Origin: Leucogyrophana mollusca
Taxonomy: Eukaryota; Basidiomycota; Agaricomycetes; Boletales
DNA: 42,134 nt
Direction of reading: 5' to 3'
Assembly (NCBI GenBank): GCA_021014945.1
Contig: MU266562.1
Coordinates: 1-42,134, forward strand
Shown: piece by piece, positions 10,871 to 22,651 of the stretch
Numbering within the stretch: the first letter of the stretch is position 1
Layout of the letters: every line of letters starts with the position of its first letter
Notes under the pieces: model-generated
What the model was told of the DNA's origin: nothing
What the model saw: the letters and a program-made list of their open reading frames with translations, nothing else
Databases searched by the model: none
Position numbers and translations under genes: made by a program

Positions 10871-11589
10871 AACTGGTTTAAATGGAGTGCTATAGATTAG
10901 ACAGAGAGAAGAGAGATCGGTGGCGAGAGACCAGCTGAGGATACCGGTGATCGCCCGTGTGGTAAGCCATGGTAGAAATCGGAGAGGTACAGGACATTCG
11001 AGGCCGTGTTGGGCATTCGTACCGAGGGGAGAGATGGTCGGTGCGTAACCAGCGCTCGGCGTCTCGTCGCAGTGGCCAAGCATAACGCTGCTGGTAACAG
11101 TGGTCGATCTGCCGGCTTCAAACACGTCGAAAGGACACCAGTCACCTTCATCTGAAGACGCCTGTCATGTTGGCTAAGAACAATGAGCGAAGGTTGGCCT
11201 CGGATGAAGCATCGCTGATCCACACTTTGCTGCGGATACTCATCTCGGTGTGGTCATGATGGAGGGAGGCAGCGTACAACCTGGACCTTGAGATACGCTG
11301 AGTTGTGTTCGACTCCTCAAAGCTGCTTATCTGGAGGCCGTGACTGTGCACTCACAGTATAAGCGCGGCCTGATGGCCGACGTCGGAGGTGGGCGCAGTC
11401 GATGGTGATAAGGTCATGTGGGAGACCAACCTAGGTCGGCAACGAACACCATGTATCCCATTTCGAAGAGTAAATATGTTATGTATCAAGGCCAGGGCGG
11501 TGTGAACTCAAGCAGGGCTCAATATGAGGGTTTAAACATCCGCATGCACGGGAAAGTTGGATGTGGTCAAATCACGTGTGAGTTTCAGC
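10871..11589. other. Unassigned sequence
   Basis: There are short overlapping frames on both strands, none with recognisable motifs or splice-supported continuation. Confidence 0.4.
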
Positions 11590-11713
11590 GATGTGGGACG
11601 TGACTCATTGTCTCCTACCAAGTCCACTTTCCCCAGCGCCAATCTCAAGCTCACCACTACATATTATGCCCAAGGCGTTGGAGGCTGACTGATTTTTGTT
11701 TGCGAAACGGGTC
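11590..11713 (-). repeat. Inverted partner of repeat 226-340
   Basis: Reverse-complement match to 226-340, including the PFRKQKSV-type frame that ends at a stop near 11657. The two copies lie about 11.3 kb apart in opposite orientation. Confidence 0.5.
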
Positions 11714-12649
11714 GAGTTCTATCAAAAGAGCGCAAGGAGGTGTATTGGCTCGGCGCTCATGTGCGGCTCGTTCTGTTGCTCGTGGATGGTCCTGACGGGC
11801 ATACCGCCGTTGCAACAAACACGAACTCAACGGGACTCGTACGGGGCATATGGACTGCCAACAAGCTTCTGGATAGTGAGACGTTGGTTCGTAGTGGTCG
11901 ATTTTTTGCTCCAAGAGTGACTTGCGGACCGAGGCAACGACGACGGCTGCGAGGCGGACTTGACTATGGCTATGGTGAGGGCCTTACCCGGAAGCGATCA
12001 CGACAAATCGCCACTGCGCCTTTGGCTGAACGCTCACCCATATCCTGCTCTCGGCGTGGACAGGATGTTGGCAGTTATGACGACATGGGATTAGGCAGAC
12101 TCCTAGAGATTCGGATGGCAACCTCTAAACTACCCCCTTCAGGTCGTTCTGTCCCGACAATGTAAGTTGTGTGCGTTTTCAACCTTGGTCATACAAGCGT
12201 CGCCCAGCTCGGTTACGGGCTGTGCTTACCTGTGAACCTGTTTTTATCTTAGCAAATTTGCTTTTGGTAGGCCTGGCCAAAAACGCGACCAGCGTTCCCA
12301 GGAAGTGCAAGAGTCGCTCGTATGCTGTGACGGGCCCGATGCCTGCGGGTTCCTTGGTACGTTATCGTGTGCTCAGGCTTCCTTGAAAGACAAATCCGGA
12401 ACTCATTCAGGTTGATCAGATTCCCCTGTTGACCATCAACGTCCTGTGGGTAATACATGAACATCAATCTTTCGCAAGGTGTGATTGATGACGCAGTAAT
12501 CATTGCCAACTGGCGGTTGCAGGGCATTCACGTACGCGGTGTGTCACACATACAGATTTGAAGTATGTGATCGGTGAGTCGTTTATAAACCGAAACCTAC
12601 TTATAAGTGACTGTCTCAATTCAGGCTAACCGTTGAATCGTCTCGGGAC
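11714..12649. other. Unassigned sequence
   Basis: The longest frame (11740-12165, +) has no recognisable domain and looks like chance. It includes the likely promoter of the monooxygenase at its right end. Confidence 0.4.
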
Positions 12650-15254
12650 ATGGTTAAGATGGCAGAAGCTGCATATACGGACGTAGCCATTATTGGGGCT
12701 GGCCCTGCCGGTCTAATGGCTGCTCTCGCTCTATCTCGCCTTGGAGTTGGCGTCAAGGTTGTTGATCGAAGGTCAGGGCCGCATTTACCAATAGTCACTA
12801 TGAGCTCACTGCTCTGGGTGCAACGAAACATAATAGATTGTTAGGCGAGGCTGCGGGACAGGCAGATGGTATACAGCCGCGCATGTTAGAAATCTGGGAT
12901 AGCTTCCATATTGGCGAGGAGCTAAGGCGTAGGGGGACACACGTGCATAAGACGGCGAGGCATTTTATTTCACTACTCGGCTTGGAGCTTACATGAGGCC
13001 CTCTCAGGTGATCTATAAGCCTAATATCGATGGAACAGGAATTACCGTGCATTCCCAAACTCCTACCCCCGTTGTTTTACGGCTGATATTCTGTGTAGAA
13101 AGATGCGGAAACACTCAACATCACGGTTCCATCCGCCAAATATCCCTATGAGGTGACGTGTATCAGTTGGCAACCGCAGCCTTTGGACGTTCAACAATAT
13201 ACTCTAGGTTCTGGCCCCGGTAGAAACAATTGAGGGCATCCTGGTGGATGCTCTTCGCGAAAATGGTGTAATTGTCGATCAGCCCACAGTGCCACTCGAT
13301 CTGACCATCCACGAAACCTGTGGTGATAGTCGTAACGAATTCCCTGTCGAAGTTGGTTTTATTCTCCCGCCTACAATCAGCTGTTCCATGTCGCTGACCC
13401 GAATATCATCTAGCTCAGCCTCGCAAAGCTGAAAGCAAGTTACATTCGCACTCATCATATATCGCAAATGGACAGAAATAATCTCGCGGACAACGCTGAC
13501 GCCGTAGAATTCGTTCAGGTGCTGCGAGCTAAATATCTTATCGGATGTGACGGTGAGCCGTTATGGTGCCGCCGTCCTTCACGCCCTGCTGAGTGGCATA
13601 TCCAGGGGGGCGCTCATGGGTCCGTAAAAAAGTGAACATATCATTGGAAGGCGACCAAACAGGTAGATGCAAACGCTGTCTAATCCTTGGTGAGGTAATT
13701 GACACAAGTCTTAGAACTGCCATGGGGAGTTGTAGATTTTACACCTATCACAAATTTCCCAAGTTGTCGCGCAAAGAATATCATTCAGTCACCCACTGTG
13801 GGAGCAATGGGGGTAAGCTTGACCAGTTGACTCTAGTCCTGCATTTACAAATTACGCAGTATCTGCCTCGACCCAATGGTACGGCCCGGATGTATTTAAT
13901 GCTCAAAACGCCGCTTTCAAGTGACTCCGATGGTCCACTTAACGAACGGCAGTCTGTGAAGGTTTGTGATTATGTTTTACTTACTCGGTCGATCAGTCAA
14001 GATCACACATGGCAGGCCATTGAAACTGGATTTTTACCTTTCAAGATGGAAGTCACAGATATAACTTGGTCGAGCATTTATACAGGTAAGTCGACGTCAA
14101 ATTACCATTCGGTCTGGTCTAACTATGTGTCACAGTCGCTCAACGAGTTGCGGAGAGATTCTCGTATAAAAATCGTGTTTTTATCGCCGGAGATGCCTGT
14201 AAGCGGCACAAACACGAGTTTCTGGAGATCTCAATAAACGCATTTAAAGGTCATACACATTCTCCCAAAGGAGGCCAGGGTGCGAATGCCTCCATGACTG
14301 ATGCGTGCAACCTCGGTACTTTTCTTCCCTTGCAGTTTTGCATGCATTTTCATTCTTCTGCAGCGTGGAAACTCGCGTACGTTATCCAAGGATGGGCCAC
14401 GCCCGGTCTCCTGAGCTCTTACGAAGATGAAAGGCGACCTCATAGCAAGGCGCTGATCGAGTTTGACAAAGAAATCTTCAAACTTTTAAACCCAACCGGG
14501 GTATCTCCGGAGGAATATCAGGAGTACGTGAAGAGAACCACGCTGATCTCAGTGCCCTGAACACATCCAGCTGACATGTAAGCCAGGCTTTGGAGACTGA
14601 ACAATATGTTCACAACGTAAGTGTTAGCCGCTCAGTACGTGATGTTTGTCTCATGCAAGGATTAGAGGCATTGGACTGCGTTACTCCTCGACATTGATTG
14701 TGCCTAGATTTCAAGAGCTGGCACCGGGACTCGTGATTGGCGAAAGATTCCCTAAAGGAACTGTCATCCGGCAGTGTGACTGGAACCCTGTTGACTTACA
14801 GGACCTGATGCCATACAACGGGAAATTCAGATTGCTGTTTTTCCCTGGGGATATCACCCAACCTGTGGCCGCCCACTGCCTACAACAGTCCGTCAAAGCA
14901 TTCATGAACAGCGGAGGCCAAGACAGGCCCGAATGCTGGGAAATCATCACGGTGCTGAATGTATCAAAGGAAACAGACCCGTACAATCTCGTTTCAGAGC
15001 TGCCGATCCCGCTTAACAAGTATGTCTTTTCATCGTGTCGCGTTTGGGCCAATAGTGACCAGTGCTGTGACAGCGTGTACATGGATGATCGACTGAGGGA
15101 AAACGGTTCTACTGGACAGCTTCACTTGGAATTCGGAATAGAGCCCGACAAAAGTGTCATCGCACTGGTTCGTCCAGATGGACATATTTGCATGCTTCTT
15201 CCCTTGAATCCTCCCCATATTCACGACATAAAGAACTACCTTACATCCCTGTAG
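12650..15254 (+). pseudogene. Phenol-hydroxylase-type FAD monooxygenase, frameshifted
   Basis: Family members hydroxylate aromatic rings using FAD and NADPH. The ATG at 12650 gives AIIGAGPAG, the dinucleotide-binding loop, at residues 13-21. Family landmarks follow across about ten exons: ADGIQPRMLEIWDSFHIGEE (12870-12920), the YLIGCDG region near 13535-13551, VVDFTP (about 13730), RVFIAGDA joined over an intron to HTHSPKGGQGANASMTDA (14180-14310, the second FAD motif), NLAWKLAYV, and a thioredoxin-like C-terminal domain (14680-15254) with LHLEFGIEPDKSVIALVRPD. Most introns have intact GT-AG ends. Two places cannot be read in one frame: about 12955-12965 (after THVHKT) and about 13610-13625 (where the GCDG-A-H-S motif should continue). 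The junction at 14550-14680 is also unclear. Best called a recent pseudogene; a sequencing error at the two sites would restore it. Confidence 0.75.
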
Positions 15255-15404
15255 ATGCCAATAAGTTACATCATTATGTGTATTTAATCCTGATCGTTGA
15301 GCAACAACCTGGCGAGAGTTCGAGAACGTAAAAACCCCCACAAAAACAAAACGATTTTTTTTTCCAGAAAGACGAGTTCTAACAAACACCCAGTATCTCC
15401 CTAC

Positions 15405-17250
15405 CCTTTCAAAGGGAAAAAGAGGCAAGAATAAAGAACACGAAAAACACCCACCTAATCCGTCTCTTTCCGCACTCGAACCGCACCTCGTACTGGACAC
15501 GGCGCCGCACGTCCGCAAAGAGCGCATGCAATTCGGTGGGACCGATTTTCGATTTCAGGTATACGCTGCGATTGAGTTCGCATATTCGCGTGTCCAAATG
15601 TGTGTGTATTCAGGTGTGAGCGAGTATTGAGCATATGCGGCCAAGACGCGCATTGAATATGTTCGGACAAGTGTATATCGAATACGCGTCGCGTTTGATG
15701 TTCAGTGGGGAGGAAAGCAAGTGAATTAAAAGGCCGTGAAAAGGAAAGAGAAAGCGAAAGGGAGGGAAATCGTCAGTGATCAGTTTGAGGTGCAGGGATA
15801 CATACCACAAAACGAAAACAGCAAAACTAGAGAACGCGAACGAAATATCAAACGAAGACATGCCTGCGTCAGGCAATATCACTCCGAGAGCGCCTGGGAG
15901 TCCCAAAGAGAACAACGCTAGAAAAGCAAGACGCAGGTCACCGGCACACGCGCGCATCGTCTTACAAGTATATACGCACCCCCACACATATATGCACGCA
16001 TACATGCACCTCCTCTTATCCCCTTCCCGCTCCTTCAGCCCGCTGACCAAATACAGTCACAAAAAAACGCTCTGGCCCTCTCCGCGCAAACACCCTCAAC
16101 AGAACCTTCCCCAAAAATGATCCCCCTCCCCCTGCAGAGTCCCCAGCAAACGCAAACAAAACCACTTACCCATCAAACACCCCTTCGACTCCCTGTCTCA
16201 CCCGCGTCGCAACATGCTTCCACCCCACGTGCAGGATCCACTACGAGAGCGAGTCATCGAGATGGGGGTGGTTGGCTGGTCCGGGAGGGGACCAGTGCGT
16301 GGTGGGCTTGTCTCATGTGTGAGATCCGAGTTGTCGAGTAAGCCATCTTCTGGTTAGAAAAAAAACGTAGGGGAGTGCCCCGCGCACGCGCTCCACCCAT
16401 CCCAGAGGCACCTCCAGCGCTTCCACATCCACACGCGTCCCACCGCGTGTCTTATGACCATACGCGTAAGCAATGGTGGCGCTCGAGTATGGGACGCCTG
16501 TACGCGCTCGAGCCGTTCCTGGGCGATGACGGGCGGGCTGGAAGGAGGTAAGAAGGGAGATAATGGTCGTGGAGTGGAGGGTTGTAAGGGTACGTGTCAG
16601 GGCTGTAAATTAGGGTTACAAGCTATAAGTAAAGCAGAAGGGACAAGTTAGTTCGAGTGACTTGCAGGACGATGGGCGGAGGGAAGGACGTACTAAACAC
16701 CTTGACCTCCTTCCACAGCCCAGCTTTACTGCGCGTACTGCTGGAGGCGGATGACGAGGCAGGGTATGTGGATGGAACGGCAGAGTGCGTCGAGGAAACG
16801 GTCGATCTTGCGTGGCTCATCCGGGATTTCGCCGTAGTTATCGAGTCCGAGAGTTGTGCACCTGCGCACGCGAGGAAGTCGTACGGGTGCAGCGCCGATC
16901 CAGGCTCAGACACATCCCCTCATAGACTCCGCGTCCGATTCCCTCTCTGACGGCGGCTCCGACTGCGCGTGCGAAGGGAAAGAAGAAAAGCCGCCGATTA
17001 TTGCAGCGCGTGACTTGGAGTACGGCTGAAGTTCGTGAGTACGACTACGCCTTGTCCCTTGCCAATCTCTCCCTGACGACTTTATCCTTCACCTCCTCCA
17101 GGCGCTCTTCACACACTGGCTGACAACGTACCCACAATAGAGGAGGACTGCTGGCCCATGTCGGCGCTCGTAAAATACTTGCGTGCGCTGTCGAGTTTAA
17201 GGCAGGTCGCTGGCTTCAACGCTAGAAATTGTGGTGAGAGGAAGTGAGAC
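15405..17250 (-). pseudogene. PEX3: PEX3 copy R1, lacking the C-terminus
   Basis: PEX3 (peroxin-3) sits in the peroxisomal membrane and docks PEX19 during membrane-protein import. Reading right to left on the minus strand, the copy covers the N-terminal region (17230-17000), a central block (16900-16640), the RRILHVGWKDV-type block (near 16200-16260, eroded) and a GPTELHALFADVRRRVQYEV stretch (about 15485-15545). The C-terminal part found at 27560-28410 is missing. Frames change between blocks and no intact model was found. It aligns along its length with R4 (36645-38800) and is the most diverged copy. Identification rests on remembered PEX3 landmarks, best seen in R3 and R4. Confidence 0.65.
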
Positions 17251-17722
17251 ACATTCTAGGCTATTTTGCGTTCAAGAATGATTTCGATCTAGGGTCATTC
17301 AACCTTGGATGCCCGGTCAGTGCGGTTGTTCTGCTGTAGACAGTTCATTGCGTCCAGAATTTTAGTGCATCCTTCCGGTTATCGTGTTCTTCTTCCCAGA
17401 AACACCGTGTGCGAGTGTGGAAGGAACGATGTATACCAATATTATCATCGTACTTGGGGGAGTCATGTTTTTTATCCTCGTGGCATCACTTTCCGCTGTT
17501 TGGCAGCGTCCATCAGTCCAAGGGACCTGTGGAAAATGTTGGCCGAGGGAGGAGGAAAGATCTCACGGCTAGCATTGGGAACGAGATTCCGTGCCCACAG
17601 TGGAGAAGAGCAGGACGGCTGACGAGGTAGTTATCGGATGCGTGATCGAGAACGACCAGCCATAGGTGGAGATTTCGTGACTATCGATACGTATAAGTAC
17701 GCCTGCATGTTGACAGAAGATT
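17251..17722 (+). other. Unassigned; one hydrophobic frame
   Basis: A 62-codon frame at 17384-17572 contains one strongly hydrophobic stretch (NIIIVLGGVMFFILVASLSA) followed by charged residues. No family was recognised. It lies just beyond the 3' end of the convergent DUF6533-D gene. Confidence 0.3.
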
Positions 17723-19461
17723 TCAAAAGGGTGACGGGGGCATATGGGGGGGGATCCAGGTTTCCGGGTAATGTATAGTAGTTAGAGAAATAAACTCTGT
17801 GCTCGGTTCTGCTTTGCGAGAGAGGGTTCTTTTGAGGCTAAGTACAATCCGGCAGCCCACCACAATAGCCGTGGCGAAGCCAAACCCTTGGGTTATTTGC
17901 ACATAAGAGACCTAATTGCCAAAAGACAAGGTCGATGAGATGAGATGAATGCCAGATACCAAGTAGAACGCACCCCAAGTGTGGCCCACACCACCGTGTT
18001 GAGGGTACACGGTATCAGCACACTAGACGTCGTCGATCAGTCGTCACAACAAGAGCAGTAGAAGAATGACCCTCACCAGAGAAAGTAAAACACGTTGCCT
18101 TTCACTAGGGCATCGACTGCCCGGCCCCCACGAAAACCTTCCATTTTTGTCCGCGAGACGAGTTGTCTGACCCCCGCGCTCAGGGCAAACATGCACAGCA
18201 GACCTTCGAAAACGATAACGGGAAGCCACCAGGCAAAAAAGAAACCGGGAACATCTTCCGCCACACATATTTTGGCATCCGGAGGCAGATTATTGACAAC
18301 TATGGCGAATAACGGGTGCCATTAGCCTTCTATGCGATGGTCTTATTCGTCAACGTACTTTCAACGCCTGTGTCCACGACAATCATTATCGTCGACATTG
18401 CTATGATCTCCATAACGAATGTCGCAATCATGAAAACAAGTACTCGGCGAGAACGTTTGTACAGAGCATATATGCGCATCTGGAGTATAGCTGTGATGAT
18501 GACGATCAACACTACCCAGATTCGTCAGTTGGAAGCATTTACTTTGCATGATCCAGATTAAAACGCTTTCAGACCAGGGTGCAAGGAACATGAACCCATC
18601 ACCTAATATCGTAAGATAAAGTAGTGACGCATGGAAAAGACATATGACTTACAGCTGAAGTGTGGTCGCAATCGAGCGTTTGGGCAAGCGTCAGTGGTTC
18701 TACTAGGCATAGGCTGCTGGAGGATGTACGAGTCACTCACAACTGCAGGATGTTGTGTGTTTAAGTCAGCGATTTATGTTCTTGTTGGCTGAACAACGTG
18801 AGATAGCGAAATACCTGTTGAGATGGTACGCTCAAAAATGCTGTAGGGGGTGAGATTGAGAAAGAGATCACATAAACAAACAAGGCAACAAACCTATGAT
18901 GGTAAGGCTGTTTGGGGGTTGCGATTATTCACAGTTGACCCACCAATAATATGTCAAAACTCACATCGCGAGACCATCTCCGGCGTAGCGTAGCTGGAAT
19001 CGCGGTTAGGATATCAACGATTTGGTCAGAGGATAACTCACTCACAGTGAGGAACAAAATAGTTGGGATTGACCATCCTACGTTCTGCAAAAGAATCAGT
19101 CATAGGGTACAGCGATGCTGAGGCTGAGGTTAGTCTGTACCCAGATATATTGCACCTATACGGATTCGTGTTCACTAGGTTTAACGATCAGTAACTATAT
19201 ATGACTTAGCGGATACCTCTTGGTCGAAAGTGATTACTGTGGCGGTTTATGGTATGATGTCAAGACACATGGTATACTCATGGAAATAACCCACGGTGGT
19301 CGTAAAGCAGCATCATACACCAGACGACTTGAGAGCATCTTTGCTGTTGAGGATTCAAAACCGCAGAAGGCAAAAAGAAACTCACGTTGGCTGATTCGAG
19401 TCTGCCGAATGATGTTCAAATCCTCGACAGTCCCGGCTACTGTGTCAAGGGTAGTGGGCAT
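17723..19461 (-). CDS. DUF6533 membrane protein, gene D, 13 exons, intact
   Basis: A complete splice model can be read: 19461-19386, 19327-19295, 19236-19217, 19155-19141, 19084-19046, 18993-18965, 18840-18815, 18742-18653, 18602-18543, 18490-18359, 18299-18077, 18022-17974 and 17911-17723. It totals 981 nt, 326 residues. All introns have GT-AG ends. The N-terminal DUF6533 domain is spread over exons 2-6 and reads LLYDHLITFDQEVQYIW, then the RWS-like GWSIPTILFL, then LRYAGDG. Later helices include ILQMRIYALYKRSRRVLVFM, FAWWLPVIVFEGLLCMFALS and VQITQGFGFATAIVVGCRIV. The tail is Ser/Pro rich. The role is unknown (plasma or internal membrane protein). It differs from copies A-C in sequence and strand but shares exon sizes 33, 20, 15, 39, 29 and 60 nt with copy B. 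The exon 6/7 junction is the least certain. Confidence 0.82.
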
Positions 19462-21240
19462 GGCTTAGTGCACTTCTGCTGGTGCAATGATATGATATGC
19501 AGGGCTAGCGCTCAGGGGGAGTAGTGGACGCACCGAGAAGTGTTGGAGGGTTATATTACGGGTGCGGCAGCGTTGAGCACTTCCCCCGCCGTGCTTTAAA
19601 ACCCCCCGTGTGTGTCTACCGGAACAAAGCAAGACCCAGCTGCATAATATTAGTTCGCCGGTGCACCACTAACTGTAGCTGATCATCAAGATATCGAAGT
19701 GGAGGATCTGGAGACATTTCTGGACGTAGCTTTTGATTCAGACCTCTCAAGCCGAACACGCCGACATTTACCAATATCCGACCCCTACCGATATCCATCA
19801 TCAGAAAGTTCAGCTCTGATGAAAAGAGGCGTTTGCATGCCAGACTCTGGGGGTGGGGTGGGGTCTCGGGTTCGCTTTGCACTCTCGTTGGGTTATGCTG
19901 CGTTCTGGTACCACGGCTGAGGGATTTTTGTTAGCATTGAAATGTCTAGTCTTCCGTGCTTCTTCGGGTTGATATGATCACGATCTTGATTGTTTTTCGG
20001 CACGCACGTATATTCATGGGCTTAGGTCCCACTCCACGGCCTCAGCTCTAGAAGCCGCCCAGGCATATCTCACGGTAGGAGCGCATTCCGTTTACTGGAC
20101 TTGAGAAAGGCGTGTACGGCCCAGATCAACGGAACAGGTGACACCACCTGACCTTCACCAGCGAGCGCTTTGATGTTGGAGTGTCCGAGTCGGATAAGAA
20201 CAAGCGTTGTAGATAGATCATGACTGACAACAGCGACGCGCCACGATGTTCAACGAATTTCAAACTCCACCACAGCTCCGGAGATCCAAAGGACCGGGCC
20301 GTCTCGCTCATCCACCACCATTGCGATCAAGACAGTCGAGAACAATCGGACCGCACCACAGACACACTCGCAACGTTGTCACCTCGCGAAAATCCCCCTC
20401 CTGGACCACTCGCGGTGGGCACTGCACGTCAGCTGGAAGGACACCGTGGCGCGGGGTTCATTGGCTTTGCAAGTACTTGGCACTGTTAGGTCTGGAAGTA
20501 GGGATCTTATGCTACGTGAGCGCATAAAGACGTCTGTACGTTCACCGCTCATTTGGACCTGTCGCCTTGAGTGCTAGCGCGATACGTCTCGAGATTCAAA
20601 GGTTCGACACTCAGTACCATGCGGCGCTCTTGACCCTTGGCTACAGTATCTCTGCGCCCACCTCATCTCGATTTCCCACTGATTTCCTAAGATCTATCGC
20701 GATCTCACTTGATGCTCCGGCTGATGATCGCTGGTGCCATTTTGTATGATGAAGTGGGATCATGGTGGGATCCAACAGGTTTCAAGGTTTGCGGATGTGC
20801 TGCATCGGGACATCGATTTACGAAAGCTGCCAGGACTCGTGTACCGAGCAGTCTTTGGTTCTTCTAGAAGCAAGGGCCTGTGTGGTGATAGACGGGCGCC
20901 TCGGCGTCTCTCAATCAAGACACGCGGTGACTTCGAGGTAGGCCGGTTGGCTGGTACCCGCCCATCATCCCATGTGCTAGTGTTGATAAATAATCTCTTC
21001 TATGCCTCGCATTGTGATGCCGACCGATTTCACCGAGCCTTGAAGATTCAGTGTCCTTCGTGACGCGAGGCGAGATGGGGTGCTGGATTGGTGTTACGAC
21101 ACGATAACAGGGATTGGTGAGATGAGACAAGTTTGCTGATACGGTAGGAATAGTTTGCAAGAAGGATGGCAGTACAGCTGACATTTGCTAAAATAAGGCT
21201 CTTCGAACGCTCACCCAAGCGCCCGACCCATCCCGTCCAC
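19462..21240. other. Long gene-poor stretch with a unit remnant
   Basis: No gene was recognised over 1.8 kb. About 19885-20030 aligns with the sequence upstream of DUF6533 copies B (about 24745-24930) and C (about 33545-33650), sharing ACCACGGCTGAGG and a following AAATGTCT block, so a scrap of the duplicated unit is present. Frames at 20220-21063 show no domain I know. Confidence 0.45.
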
Positions 21241-21435
21241 CATGTATACCCTCACTCTTGCCCTTGTTGCTCTAGCATACCTAGATTGCTTGATAAGGAC
21301 GAAGGAGCGACCAGACCTACCCGGCCCTCGCGGCGTTCCTCTTCTCGGAAACCCATCGCGGATCCTACCCCACCACGGACACATGCCGAAGCGCTATTTG
21401 GCGCTTGAGCGACACTATGGCGAGCTGTTCACGTG
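21241..21435 (+). pseudogene. Cytochrome P450 first exon, orphan
   Basis: The ATG at 21241 starts a hydrophobic membrane anchor (TLTLALVALAYLDCLI), then a basic stop-transfer, then the proline hinge RPDLPGPRGVPLLGNPSR and YLALERHYGELFT. This is a textbook fungal P450 N-terminus. At the point where a first intron would begin (GTGAGG), the sequence changes to PEX3 copy R2, and no further P450 exon follows. It is therefore a truncated gene fragment. It differs from the P450 remnant at 3.1 kb. Confidence 0.75.
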
Positions 21436-22651
21436 TGAGGAAGCGCATCTCGGTGTTATCTGAGATGGGGGTGGTTAACTGGAGGGGGTCGGTGCGTGGT
21501 GGGCTTGTTTCATGTGTGAGATCCAAGCCGTCGAGCAAGCCGTCCGCCAGTTTGGAATTAAATATAGGTAATATGGGAAGTGCCCCGCGCACGCAGGCCA
21601 CCCACCCCAGAGGCACCTCTAGCGCTTGTGTATCCAATACCTGGCTCACCGCGTGTTCGATTACCATACGCGTAGGCAATGGTAGCGCTCGAGCGTGAGA
21701 CGCTTGTGGATCGGTGTATGCGCTCAAGCTCCTCTTGGGCGGCGACGGAGCTGACGTAGCGCTGGAGCACGAGGTGCGCGAGCTGGAGGGAGGTAAGAAG
21801 GGAGATGAGGCGTGGAATAGGACTGTGAGGGTGCGTGTTAGGGCTGTATGGTTAGGGTCACCAGTTCTAAGTAAAGCAGAAGGGACAAGAATAAGCTCGA
21901 GCAAGATGCGGGGCGAAGGGCGGGTGAAGGACGTACTAAGTACCTCGACCCCCTTCCATAGCTCAGCTGTATTGCGCGTACTGCTAGAGGCGGACGAAGA
22001 TGCGGAATATGTGGACAGAACGGCAGAGTGCGTTGAGGGAACAGCCGAGCCTGCAGAAGCCGTGTGGGTGCAGCGCCGATCCAGACCTAGACACACCCCC
22101 TGCATCCCGCCGCGTGCCGCTACTCCCCGCCCCCTGTACCTAGCTCCCATCCCCTCTCGGGCTCGAAACCGACACTGACCCCGCGTCCAAGTCTATCCAA
22201 CGGCGGCTCCGACAGCGCAGGGGAGGGGAAAAAAGAAACTGTGGACAGCCGCAGCGCGTGCAGCGTGTGGCTTAGAGTGTGACTAGAGGTCGTGCGCGAG
22301 GCCCTCGACATCCATCTCTCCAGGGATACACTCGGGGGGCGTGGGGGTGGGCGTCATGGTCGCGTACACGGCGTCTTCGTGTGCGCTGGAAGCGTCAGCG
22401 GCATCCCTAGTCAGTACCAAGAGACGCACATAATCCCTTGCCAATCCCTCTTGGCGACGTTATTCTCCACCTTCCAAGCGCTCGTCCACGTACTAGCTAA
22501 CAATGTGCTCGCCACCGGGGGGGACTTCCTGTCCATGTCGGCGCTCATAAGAATACGTCCATGCGCTGTCGAGTGTAAGGCAAGTTGCTGGCTTCAATGC
22601 GAGAACTTGTGGCAAGGAAGGCAAGACGGTTTACGTAAGAGTGCGTGGAAG
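21436..22651 (-). pseudogene. PEX3: PEX3 copy R2, truncated and interrupted
   Basis: Reads right to left on the minus strand. The N-terminal block with YSYERRHGQE is at about 22530-22580, GEMDVEGLAHDL lies near 22330-22270, a central block is at about 22060-21960, and a VLQRYVSSVAAQEELERI block is near 21770-21715. The copy stops at about 21436, at the RILHVGWKDV-coding end, where P450 sequence begins. A one-base loss in the stretch matching MALIPTL-EEMD and several stops show that it is not functional. Its upstream flank is split by the TIR element at 22652-23755 and continues at 23762. Confidence 0.65.

Noticed and set aside
10826..11351. Minus-strand frames after DUF6533-A
   Set aside because: No motif, no splice-supported continuation and no repeat partner.
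21365..22150. 261-codon minus-strand frame as a single protein
   Set aside because: It runs through several PEX3 blocks in changing frames; length reflects GC-rich sequence lacking stops, not an intact product.
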